Assembly: GCA_003202005.1 (NCBI GenBank)
Contig: QJJF01000013.1
Span: 1-64,000 of the forward strand
Direction of reading: 5' to 3'
Origin: Williamsia faeni
GTDB taxonomy: Bacteria > Actinomycetota > Actinomycetes > Mycobacteriales > Mycobacteriaceae
Length of the DNA: 64,000 nt
Every line of letters begins with the position of its first letter. The first letter of the stretch is position 1. Position numbers and translations under genes: made by a program. Shown piece after piece: positions 44,108 through 53,120 of this stretch. The notes under the pieces are model-generated. The model was not told where the DNA came from and searched no databases. It worked only from the letters and a program-made list of their open reading frames with translations.

Positions 44108-44999
44108 TTTGGATCTCCTCCAGGCTCACTGGGAACAATTCGGTGGATGTCAGCGCTCGGCGCAGGTAGACGTGCACCACGCACTCCCACGTATTGCCGA
44201 TACCGCCGTGGACCTGAATCGAGGTCTCGCACACCGTCCGCGCGGTGCGTGCGCAGTAGAGCTTCGCGATGCGGGCGGCCTGCAGTGCCTCGTCGGTCGG
44301 TAGCTCGTCGACGGCCCAGGCGGCGTGCCGCAACACACTGATCGAACCCTCGATCAATGCCAGACCTTCGGCGAGAAGATGCGCAACCGCCTGATACGAA
44401 CCGATTGTCGCGCCGTACTGTTCGCGCAGTTTGGCGTATTCGACTGCGGTCGCATGGGCACCGCGGGAGACACCGACCAGGTCTGCAGTGGTGGCAACCA
44501 GTGCCAGGGCGAGATTGCGCTCGGCCTGCTCGGTTGTCAGATCACCGGCCGCGGTGGTCTCTCCGACGACATCGGCACGGAGCCGGGTCAGGTCGGCGCC
44601 ATCGCGGGTCGGCCCGAGATCGACTGTGCTGACCTTGTTCTCGTCGAGCACCAGACCGCGCTCGAACCCGCGGGCGTCGATCGCCTCTCCGCCGACAACC
44701 GCGGTGTAGCGATGCGGTCCCTCTACGAGATGGCGCAGGGCGTCATCGGCGAGAACGGGGCCGAGGAATGGGACATCGACCAGACCGCGGCCGAACTCCT
44801 CGGCGACGATGGCAACCTCCACCGCCGACGCACCATCGGAGCGCAGGTCACGCCAGCCGGTGCTTTCGACCACTTTCTCCAGCCGGGCAATGCGGCTCTC
44901 GTCGTCGAGATCGGAGACCGCGGACGGTCCCAGATCATCGGCCAATTTCGAAGCAGCATCGCGCAATTGCCGCTGCTCACTTGTCAGACGAACGTCCAT
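44094..44999 (-). CDS. acyl-CoA dehydrogenase, small subunit of a two-gene pair
   Basis: A 301-residue ACAD-fold protein with a degenerate N-terminal half and the usual C-terminal segment (YAKLREQYGATIGSYQAVAH in part; IQVHGGIGNTWE). GAAGGAG precedes the ATG, and it overlaps the ligase stop by 23 bases. Partner of the ACAD at 43019. It probably provides the structural half of an alpha2beta2 enzyme. Confidence 0.88.
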   Translation of the reverse strand: MDVRLTSEQRQLRDAASKLADDLGPSAVSDLDDESRIARLEKVVESTGWRDLRSDGASAVEVAIVAEEFGRGLVDVPFLGPVLADDALRHLVEGPHRYTAVVGGEAIDARGFERGLVLDENKVSTVDLGPTRDGADLTRLRADVVGETTAAGDLTTEQAERNLALALVATTADLVGVSRGAHATAVEYAKLREQYGATIGSYQAVAHLLAEGLALIEGSISVLRHAAWAVDELPTDEALQAARIAKLYCARTARTVCETSIQVHGGIGNTWECVVHVYLRRALTSTELFPVSLEEIQIGLS

Positions 45000-46407
45000 A
45001 GCGCTCCTTCAGCACTCTGCGCAGCACCTTGCCGGATGGCAGGCGCGGAATATCAGAAACAAAAATGACCTCGCTGGGTCGCTTGTACTTCGCCAACCGA
45101 TCACCGATCAGCTCGGTGAGTTCGATGGCCAGCTCGGAGAGTTCATCGGTGTCGACAGGTTCGGTGACGGTCACCGCGGCGATGATCGCCTCACCGGTAG
45201 CCGCGTCAGAAACTCCGAACACCGCACAATCCCTGACCGCCGGATGCCCGTGGAGCACCGCCTCGATCTCGGCAGGTGCAACCTGAAAGCCCTTGACCTT
45301 GATCATCTCTTTGGAACGGTCGGTGAGACGTACCCAGCCGTCGCCGTCGATGGTGCCGATGTCGCCCGTTCGGTACCAGCCGTCGATCAAAGCGTCGGAG
45401 TTCGCCTCGGCCGGAAGGTATCCGGCCATCACCGATTCCGATCGGGCCCAGATCTCGCCGGCCTGACCGGGCCCCAGAACGTCTCCGCCCTCGGTGGACA
45501 CCACGCGGAGGGTCACCCCGGCGGCCGCGCGTCCCACGCTGTCCAGGCGGGCACCGTGGATCGGATTGCAGGCGATGACCGGCAATTCACTCGCACCGTA
45601 GGCCGGCACCCATGGCACGCCGGTCCGGCTGGTCACCCTCTCGGCGATGCTCGGTGTCACCGGTGTGGCGCCCCACATGATGTAGCGCAGCGACGACAGA
45701 TCGTACTTCTCGAGATCCGGATCGGAGGCCAGGGCCAACGCGATGGGAGCCACGGCCATCTCGATCGTGATCCGGTCCGATTCGATATGACTCAACATCA
45801 GCTGCAGGTCGAAGCGGCGGTGGAGCCGTACCCAGGCGCCGGTGTCGAGCGCGGTGATGACGTTGAGGATCCCCAGAATGTGTGAGGGCGGGGTGAGGAT
45901 CTGCAGGCGGTCGGCCGCGGTCAGCTCCAGCGCTTCGCGCCAATGCCGGACAGCGGCGCCGAAGGATCGATGGGTGTGGCGGACGGCCTTGGGCATCCCG
46001 GTGGTCCCCGAGCTGAACACCAGCAACGCGTCGGCGTCCGGGTCCTTGTCCGGCCAGCTGACCTCGCCGATGCCGGGCTCGATCTGATCGTCGAGGCTGT
46101 ACATCGGCATCAGGTCGGCGAGGACCGGATTGTCTCCAACCGCATGCGAAGCGCCGGTGACAGCCAGCGCGTGCTCGACCTCGGCATGCTTGTAGGCGGG
46201 GCTGATCAGCACCACCGCAGCTCCGAGCCGCCAGATCGCGCGCACCGCGACCACGAACTCCGGGCGATTCGACGACATGAGCGCCACGCGCTCCCCCGGC
46301 CCCACGCCGCGGTCCGCGAGCACGGCGGCGAGCCCAAACGTCATCGCATCGAGTTGCGGCAACGTGTAGCTGCGCTCCTCGAATGCAAGGGCGGCGGGCC
46401 CGTCCAT
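44977..46407 (-). CDS. acyl-CoA synthetase (class I adenylate-forming)
   Basis: A 476-residue ligase with FSSGTTGMPKAV, YGASELPVI, GWYRTGDIG, KVKGFQVAPAEIE and the catalytic Lys in PSGKVLRR. The N-terminus is about 20-30 residues shorter than many 4-coumarate-ligase-type enzymes. It activates an acid intermediate. First gene of the ligase-ACAD-hydratase operon, with operator site 6 about 90 bases upstream. Confidence 0.9.
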   Translation of the reverse strand: MDGPAALAFEERSYTLPQLDAMTFGLAAVLADRGVGPGERVALMSSNRPEFVVAVRAIWRLGAAVVLISPAYKHAEVEHALAVTGASHAVGDNPVLADLMPMYSLDDQIEPGIGEVSWPDKDPDADALLVFSSGTTGMPKAVRHTHRSFGAAVRHWREALELTAADRLQILTPPSHILGILNVITALDTGAWVRLHRRFDLQLMLSHIESDRITIEMAVAPIALALASDPDLEKYDLSSLRYIMWGATPVTPSIAERVTSRTGVPWVPAYGASELPVIACNPIHGARLDSVGRAAAGVTLRVVSTEGGDVLGPGQAGEIWARSESVMAGYLPAEANSDALIDGWYRTGDIGTIDGDGWVRLTDRSKEMIKVKGFQVAPAEIEAVLHGHPAVRDCAVFGVSDAATGEAIIAAVTVTEPVDTDELSELAIELTELIGDRLAKYKRPSEVIFVSDIPRLPSGKVLRRVLKERYGRSSDK

Positions 46408-46494
46408 GTCTGTTTCCTAACCAGGCGTCGATCGGCGGGTACCGGCCGATCCACCTTCTTTGTGAGTCAACTTGAGAGGATCCTAGCTCACTGG

Positions 46495-46511
46495 CGAGAA
46501 TACTATTCTCA
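46495..46511. promoter_or_regulatory. regulon operator site 6
   Basis: CGAGAATACTATTCTCA, one outer mismatch, between divergent starts 46407 (-) and 46571 (+). A -10-like TAGAAT at 46517-46522 lies just downstream on the + strand. Confidence 0.68.
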
Positions 46512-46570
46512 TCTAGTAGAATCTACGTATCATTATCGGTAAGCTGCAAAGGACACGAAGGAGGTGGCTC

Positions 46571-47587
46571 ATGGCGAGGCCCCCACATTTCCAGCGCGCA
46601 ACCGTGACGAGGATCGTCAAGGAGACCGCTGACGCCCGTACATATGTGCTTGCGCCGCTCGAAGCACCAATCACCTACCGCGCCGGTCAGTTCATCACTT
46701 TCAGGGTGCATGTCGACGGCGAAGAGCTGTATCGCTCGTACTCGATGTCGAGTGCCCCCGAAACCGACTCCGAGCTGATGACCACCGTCAAGCGCATCCC
46801 CGGTGGCAAGGTCTCGAACTGGATGCACGACAACATCAGCGAGGGTGACGAGGTCGAGATCACCCGGGCCGCCGGCCTGTTCTGCCTGAGCGAAACGTCC
46901 GCTCCGCTACTCGGTTTTGCCGGTGGCAGCGGCATCACGCCCATCCTGTCGCTGACCAAGAGCGCACTCAAGTCCACCGATCGACAGGTCCGCCTCCTGT
47001 GCGCAGACCGGGATCCGGCGTCCGCGATCTTCCACGCCGCCATCGACGAGTTGGCCGCCCAGTACCCAGATCGCCTCTCCGTGGTGCGCAGCTTCGATGT
47101 CACAGACGGATTCCTCGATGTCCAGAAGGTTCTCGATTTCATCGGTGACGACGTCGATGCCGACAGCTACCTCTGCGGACCCGACCCCTTCATGGATGTC
47201 ATCACGTCCGCGGTACCCGGCCCCGGCCGGATCATCGCCGAAGAGTTCGGCACGGCCCATCACGTCCCCGAGGCCGAGCACGTGGTCGAGATCGTCGATG
47301 CCCCCATCGAACTGGGCACCGTGTACATCCAGCTCGGACGCAAGAAAGTCGAGATCGACCGGAAGGCCGGCGAAACGATCCTCGAAAGCGCACGCCGTGC
47401 CGGCCTCTCGCCGCCGTTCTCCTGCGAATCGGGCAACTGCGCAACCTGCATCGGCGAGGTTCTCGAGGGCAGCGCCACCATGCGCGCCAACAACGCACTC
47501 GACGACGACGAGGTTGCTGAAGGAATGGTGCTGACCTGCCAGGCGGTCCCGGACACCTCATCGATCAAGGTGCGTTACGAGAACTAG
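46571..47587 (+). CDS. oxygenase reductase with FAD, NAD(P) and C-terminal [2Fe-2S] domains
   Basis: A 338-residue reductase of the ferredoxin-NADP reductase type. It has the FAD motif RSYSMSSAP (about residues 57-65), NAD motifs GGSGITPILS and CGPDPFMD, and a plant-type [2Fe-2S] ferredoxin at the C-terminus (SCESGNCATC plus LTC). The order matches KshB and PaaE. AAGGAGG precedes the ATG. Sharing the operator with the Rieske operon, it is the likely electron donor for the oxygenase at 23481. A terminator follows. Confidence 0.92.
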   Translation: MARPPHFQRATVTRIVKETADARTYVLAPLEAPITYRAGQFITFRVHVDGEELYRSYSMSSAPETDSELMTTVKRIPGGKVSNWMHDNISEGDEVEITRAAGLFCLSETSAPLLGFAGGSGITPILSLTKSALKSTDRQVRLLCADRDPASAIFHAAIDELAAQYPDRLSVVRSFDVTDGFLDVQKVLDFIGDDVDADSYLCGPDPFMDVITSAVPGPGRIIAEEFGTAHHVPEAEHVVEIVDAPIELGTVYIQLGRKKVEIDRKAGETILESARRAGLSPPFSCESGNCATCIGEVLEGSATMRANNALDDDEVAEGMVLTCQAVPDTSSIKVRYEN

Positions 47588-47648
47588 TCCCCTCCTCATC
47601 CCGAATCTGACTGGGCCGACAGCATCGCTTTCGGCCCGGACACAAAGC

Positions 47649-47674
47649 AATGGCCCCGCGGAAGCGGGGCCATT
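47649..47674. terminator. hairpin terminator
   Basis: An 11-bp perfect stem AATGGCCCCGC with a 4-base loop, followed by TCTCAT. It lies between convergent stops at 47587 and 47708. Confidence 0.75.
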
Positions 47675-47707
47675 TCTCATCGGCCAGCCGGGCGGATTCC
47701 GAGTCTG

Positions 47708-48655
47708 TCACGCCTCCGCGAGACGGCGGGTGTCCGACGGCGGCACGCCGTATTTACGGCGGTACGCAGCCGCGAACCGGCCGCTGTGCATGATGCCCCA
47801 GCTGTTTGCGATGTAGGTGATGTTGGTGCCGGCGACACCGTGGAGCAGATCGTTGTGAACGCACTCCAAACGCACATCGAGCAGATACTCCATCGGCGTC
47901 AGGCCCACGTATTCGCGGAAACCCTGCTGCAATCGCCGAGCGCTGACTCCTCCGATCTCCGCCAGTTCACCGGCGGTCCAGGGGCGCCCGGGATCGGCGT
48001 GGATCGCGTCGATGACCCGCTTGACGATGCGTGGACGGGTACCGACCGGATCGTTCTCGTCAGCGGGTATCGCTGCCAGGACCAGCGCAGTGGTGAGCAT
48101 TCCGCATACCTGCTGCGCCATGTGCTCATTGCGCAACAGCACACTTTCCCCGAAGGCCTGGTCACCGACCGAATTGAGCAAGGTCATCCATTCGGCGCCG
48201 GCGCCGGACCGCAAATCCAGCTGATGGGGTAGGTGCCGACCGGGACGGCCGCAGATGCGATCGACTTCTCGCTGCAGGTAGTCGCGGTCGATCTTGAATC
48301 CGATGATCTCGCAGGATCGGCTCCAATCCGTGATCACCGTCCTGGTGTCGGGTGGACAGACCGTCGCCTGGCCGGGCGTCGAGATGATGTGGTGCCCCTC
48401 GGTCGTCGACTCGAGATGCCCGGTCAGGGGTATGTTGATGCCCCACGCTCCGGGGTGATCGGACTCGATGGAGACCGCGGCACCGAACCCGATCCGGGCC
48501 AGGACCGCGGGCCCGACCGGCGACGACTTCAGCCGATATCGGGTTGCATCATCGCGTGATATCGGCCGGAGTTCATGAGGGAAGTACGCATCGGCAACCA
48601 CCTCGTGGACCTCATCCCAGTCGGTGAGGCCAGAGCGTTCAACTCGTTCCGGCAT
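47708..48655 (-). CDS. AraC-family transcriptional regulator
   Basis: A 315-residue regulator. The N-terminal part resembles the AraC-binding-2 domain. The C-terminal part has two HTH units (ELAEIGGVSARRLQQGF and IANSWGIMHSGRFAAAYRR), with the last in the usual GRFAAAYRRKYG form. The ATG at 48655 has GCAGGA upstream; a GTG at 48670 is an alternative. It is divergent from the hydroxylase operon, as NphR is from nphA1A2 in Rhodococcus, and is probably its activator. Confidence 0.9.
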   Translation of the reverse strand: MPERVERSGLTDWDEVHEVVADAYFPHELRPISRDDATRYRLKSSPVGPAVLARIGFGAAVSIESDHPGAWGINIPLTGHLESTTEGHHIISTPGQATVCPPDTRTVITDWSRSCEIIGFKIDRDYLQREVDRICGRPGRHLPHQLDLRSGAGAEWMTLLNSVGDQAFGESVLLRNEHMAQQVCGMLTTALVLAAIPADENDPVGTRPRIVKRVIDAIHADPGRPWTAGELAEIGGVSARRLQQGFREYVGLTPMEYLLDVRLECVHNDLLHGVAGTNITYIANSWGIMHSGRFAAAYRRKYGVPPSDTRRLAEA

Positions 48656-48903
48656 TGTTCCTGCTCTCACTCCTCCCCCAACCGAGGTTTGTCATGGTCC
48701 ACTGCCTTCAGCGTAACTGTGATCGGTGTCACCATGCCCACCCCGCGGGGACCCACGCAGCAACGTTGCGGAATCCGGATTGCGGCTTCGCTCAGCGGAT
48801 CGACGGACTGTGACCGCCGTCATACGTTGTGTCCACAGCGCAAGCAAGTCGGTTCGAAAATCACCGGACCGACCGAGTCATCCGACCAACAGGAGCTCAC
48901 ATC

Positions 48904-49476
48904 ATGGACCAACGAATGATCCGAAACATCTTCGGCCAGTTCGCAAGTGGCGTCACGGTGATCACATGCACCAACGTCGACGGCACCCCGCATGGCGCCA
49001 CGGTCACCGCTTTCACCGCGATTTCCCTCGAACCGCGACTGTGCCAGGTGACGCTGACCAGGAAATCCAAGGCGTGCGGATACCTCAACGATGCACCGTT
49101 CGCGGTGAACATCCTGGCATCGGACCAGCTCGACACCGCCATGCACTTCGCCGGAAAACCCCAGAACCCGGAGCCGGAGTGGAACTCGGCGAGCTCCGTA
49201 CCAGTGCTCGCCGGTAACGCCGCCACCCTGGTCTGCTCTCCCTGGGCGTCCTACGACGGCGGCGACCACGTCATCTACATCGGCGAAATCATCGGCGCCG
49301 ACGTCAACACGTCCAAGGAGCCATTGCTCTTCTACCGCAGCACATTTCATGACCTCGGCGATACCTCGGGGACATCCGCCTACAACGGAAGTCTCGACGA
49401 TCCGCACAGTGGATGGTTCGACGCAACGGCCCAATTCACACCTCTGCACAGGCCTCTCGTCACCGCCGGCGCCTGA
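48904..49476 (+). CDS. flavin reductase (small component of two-component hydroxylase)
   Basis: A 190-residue FMN-binding split-barrel protein with [24 protein letters not shown] and VNILASDQ, typical of the HpaC/NphA2 family. It should supply reduced flavin to the hydroxylase encoded 40 bases downstream. The ATG at 48904 has AGGAG upstream. The 248-bp gap between it and the AraC gene includes GTGA-N6-TCAC around 48720; I see no stronger operator. Confidence 0.9.
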   Translation: MDQRMIRNIFGQFASGVTVITCTNVDGTPHGATVTAFTAISLEPRLCQVTLTRKSKACGYLNDAPFAVNILASDQLDTAMHFAGKPQNPEPEWNSASSVPVLAGNAATLVCSPWASYDGGDHVIYIGEIIGADVNTSKEPLLFYRSTFHDLGDTSGTSAYNGSLDDPHSGWFDATAQFTPLHRPLVTAGA

Positions 49477-49516
49477 CAATCATCCCGCTCTTCAACCAAC
49501 CGACGAAGGAAGCACC

Positions 49517-51136
49517 ATGACCACCATCGAAGACCGTCCCGCCAGCCCCGATATGGACCGCAGCAAGTTCAACGTCGCGGAGAACTGCGACGCAAACACG
49601 AAGGCGAACTTCGCGTCCAAGCCGATGACCGGCGACGAATACATCGAGTCGCTACGTGACGATCGCGAGATCTGGCTGCACGGTGAGCGCGTCAAGGACG
49701 TCACCACCCACCCCGCCTTCCGCAATCCAATCCGGATGACCGCACGGCTGTACGACGGGATGCACACAGGCGAACACGTCGACGCGCTCACCACACCGAC
49801 CGACACCGGAAACGGTGGCGTGACCATGCCGTTCTTCCGCGCATCCAAGACGTCCGAAGATCTCATCAAGGACCGCGATGCGATTGCCACCTGGGCCCGC
49901 ATGACCTACGGCTGGATGGGCCGGAGCCCCGACTACAAGGCGTCATTCCTCGGAACGCTGCACGCCAACTCGGAGCTGTACTCGCCGTTCCAGGCCAATG
50001 CCGAGCGCTGGTACAAGGAGTCGCAGGAGAAGGTCCTCTACTGGAACCACGCCATCATCAACCCGCCGGTGGATCGCCATCTCCCGCCGGATGAGGTCGG
50101 CGACGTGTTCATGAAGGTGGAAAAGGAAACCGACGCCGGCCTCATCGTCAGCGGGGCGAAAGTCGTCGCGACCGGATCGGCGATCACCAACTACAACTTC
50201 GTCGCCCACTACGGTCTGCCGATCAAGAAGAAGCAATTCGCACTGATCTGCACCGTTCCGATGGATGCGCCAGGTGTGAAGCTGATCTGCCGCACGTCGT
50301 ACACACAGCAGGCGGCGGTGATGGGCAGCCCGTTCGACTACCCGCTGTCATCGCGCATGGACGAGAACGACACCATCTTCGTCTTCGACAAGGTGCTCGT
50401 CCCGTGGGAGAACGTCTTCATGTACGGCGACGTCGAGAAGATCAACGCCTTCTTCCCACAGTCCGGTTTCCTGCCTCGCTTCACCCTGCAGGGTTGCACC
50501 CGCCTGGCGGTCAAGCTGGACTTCATCGCCGGGCTGTTGATGAAGGCCCTCGACGCCACCGGTGCCGGTGGATTCCGCGGGGTGCAGACACGAGTCGGTG
50601 AGGTCATCGGCTGGCGAAACCTGTTCTGGTCGTTGACCGAATCGATGGTTCGCGATCCCGAGCCGTGGGTCGGTGACACCGTGATCCCCAAGCTCGAGTA
50701 CGGCCTGACCTATCGCATGTTCATGCAGCAGGGCTACCCACGCGTCAAGGAGATCATCGAGCAGGACGTCGCATCGGGGCTGATCTACCTGCCGTCGTCG
50801 GCGGCTGACTTCAAGAGTCCCGATGTGCGCCCGTACCTCGACAAGTATGTCCGCGGCTCGGAGGGCATGCAGGCCGTCGACCGCGTCAAAGTCATGAAGG
50901 CGCTGTGGGATTCGATAGGTTCCGAGTTCGGCGGCCGCCACGAACTCTACGAGCGCAATTACGCAGGCAACCACGAAGGCGTGAAGGCCGAGCTCCTCGT
51001 GTTCGCCGAAGCCCGCGGCACGGTCAGCTCGATGAAGGGTCTCGCGGAGCAATGCCTCAACGAGTACGACCTGGACGGCTGGACCGTCCCCGACCTGATC
51101 GGCAACAGCGACGTCTCGTACTTCGGCAAGCACTGA
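49517..51136 (+). CDS. HpaB-type FADH2-dependent phenol hydroxylase, oxygenase component
   Basis: A 539-residue protein of the 4-hydroxyphenylacetate 3-monooxygenase family with the typical N-terminal [17 protein letters not shown] (in part) and the conserved RTSYTQQAA. Homologues include NphA1/NpcA (4-nitrophenol), TcpA (chlorophenols) and GraA (resorcinol). Together with the intradiol dioxygenase downstream, the likely product is hydroxyquinol from a resorcinol, 4-nitrophenol or chlorophenol. Which substrate cannot be decided here. GAAGGA lies before the ATG at 49517. Confidence 0.9.
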   Translation: MTTIEDRPASPDMDRSKFNVAENCDANTKANFASKPMTGDEYIESLRDDREIWLHGERVKDVTTHPAFRNPIRMTARLYDGMHTGEHVDALTTPTDTGNGGVTMPFFRASKTSEDLIKDRDAIATWARMTYGWMGRSPDYKASFLGTLHANSELYSPFQANAERWYKESQEKVLYWNHAIINPPVDRHLPPDEVGDVFMKVEKETDAGLIVSGAKVVATGSAITNYNFVAHYGLPIKKKQFALICTVPMDAPGVKLICRTSYTQQAAVMGSPFDYPLSSRMDENDTIFVFDKVLVPWENVFMYGDVEKINAFFPQSGFLPRFTLQGCTRLAVKLDFIAGLLMKALDATGAGGFRGVQTRVGEVIGWRNLFWSLTESMVRDPEPWVGDTVIPKLEYGLTYRMFMQQGYPRVKEIIEQDVASGLIYLPSSAADFKSPDVRPYLDKYVRGSEGMQAVDRVKVMKALWDSIGSEFGGRHELYERNYAGNHEGVKAELLVFAEARGTVSSMKGLAEQCLNEYDLDGWTVPDLIGNSDVSYFGKH

Positions 51137-52009
<873 letters not shown>

Positions 52010-52019
52010 GCCCGAACTC

Positions 52020-52052
52020 CTGCGGGCGCTCCTGAACAAGGGGCGCCTGCAG
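52020..52052. other. intergenic stem-loop inside the hydroxyquinol operon
   Basis: A 13-bp stem (11 pairs matched) with loop TGAACAA lies between the dioxygenase stop and the hydrolase start, 21 bases before that start. No T run follows. It may be an attenuator or RNA-processing site that lowers downstream expression. Confidence 0.5.
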
Positions 52053-52073
52053 TGTCCCTTCACAGGAGATCTC

Positions 52074-52886
52074 ATGACCGACCACACCGATCCGAGAACG
52101 ACCCTCGTCGTGCCGACCGATGATTCCGGCATCGAAGTGGTTCTCGAGGGCACTGGTCCCCTCGTGGTCCTGCTACCCTCCCTCGGACGCGAATCGTACG
52201 ACTATGACGGGGTCGCCGAAGGCCTTGCAGGTGAAGGGTTTTCGGTGGCCCGGCCGCAACCACGCGGGATCGGCCGTAGCACCGGCCGCACCGAGGAGAT
52301 AACCCTGCATGATCTGGCGGACGATGTCCGGGCGGTCATCGACTTCCTCGACGCCCCCGAAGCCATTGTGGTCGGCCACGCGTTTGGTCACTACGTCGCC
52401 CGCACACTGGCCGCCGACAGCCCAGATCTGGTGCGGGGCGTGGTGGTCGCCGCCGGCGGAGCCCGAGACTATCCCGTCGCACTGACCGAGATCGCAGTGA
52501 AATGTGCTGACTCGTCGCTTCCGGACGACGAGCGATGTGCGCTGTTGAACACCGCGTTCTTCGCCCCTGGGAACGACCCCACCGGATGGCTCGACGGTTG
52601 GTACCCGGACGTATCGAAGAGTCAGTTGGCCGCTGCCGCAGCCACTCCCAAGGATCAATGGTGGGATATCGCGCGCCAGCCGATTCTCGACCTGCAAGCA
52701 GAGCTGGATCCCTTCCGTCCGCGGGACACGGCAGAAGAACTACGCGACCGGTTCGGGGATGTGGTCAGTGTGTCGGTGGTCCCGAATGCCCGCCACGCCC
52801 TGCTGCCAGAGGCCCCCGACCGCGTGGTTCACGAAATCGCCTCGTGGATACGCAACGTAGTTCGAATCCGACCCATGAAGGACTGA
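52074..52886 (+). CDS. alpha/beta-hydrolase fold protein with Ala at the nucleophile position
   Basis: A 270-residue alpha/beta-hydrolase. The nucleophile elbow is GHAFGH where catalytically active hydrolases have G-x-S-x-G, so the Ser is Ala. The catalytic His appears kept (NARHALLPEAPD), as does the oxyanion-side motif PQPRGIGRS. AGGAG lies before the ATG at 52074. If functional it may be a non-hydrolytic enzyme (lyase or isomerase) or a binder. Context suggests processing of a ring-cleavage product. Confidence 0.88.
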   Translation: MTDHTDPRTTLVVPTDDSGIEVVLEGTGPLVVLLPSLGRESYDYDGVAEGLAGEGFSVARPQPRGIGRSTGRTEEITLHDLADDVRAVIDFLDAPEAIVVGHAFGHYVARTLAADSPDLVRGVVVAAGGARDYPVALTEIAVKCADSSLPDDERCALLNTAFFAPGNDPTGWLDGWYPDVSKSQLAAAAATPKDQWWDIARQPILDLQAELDPFRPRDTAEELRDRFGDVVSVSVVPNARHALLPEAPDRVVHEIASWIRNVVRIRPMKD

Positions 52887-52888
52887 TC

Positions 52889-53026
52889 GTGACCAACGTA
52901 ATCGAAACGCCCCGCTTCCCTGACAATTTCGTCGCAATGCTGGACGGTGATGTCGGTGCCCTCTACCAGAGGAACACAGCATCTTTCGATGAGACGCCCG
53001 AGCCACCGGCCGATCCGACGGACTGA
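52889..53026 (+). CDS. small ORF, 45 residues
   Basis: A GTG at 52889 starts 2 bases after the hydrolase stop, with GAAGGA upstream, and opens a 45-codon frame ending at 53026. The product is acidic (TPEPPADPTD at the C-terminus) with no cysteines. Coupling and the ribosome site make expression plausible. I do not recognise it. Confidence 0.45.
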   Translation: MTNVIETPRFPDNFVAMLDGDVGALYQRNTASFDETPEPPADPTD

Positions 53027-53063
53027 ATTGCCGCGCAGCCCACAACACGACCTGACACCGACG

Positions 53064-53098
53064 CCGACTGCCCGCCACCGAGGTGGTCGGGCAGTCGG
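53064..53098. terminator. hairpin terminator
   Basis: CCGACTGCCCG plus CCACC pairs with GGTGG plus CGGGCAGTCGG (one bulge) in the gap between convergent stops at 53026 and 53121. Confidence 0.65.
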
Positions 53099-53120
53099 TG
53101 TTCACCGAACTTTTCCGCAG

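Noticed and set aside
22906-46511. KstR/KstR2-type steroid operators
   Set aside because: The repeats lack the AAC-N2-GTT core of KstR and the CAAG-N2-CTTG core of KstR2.
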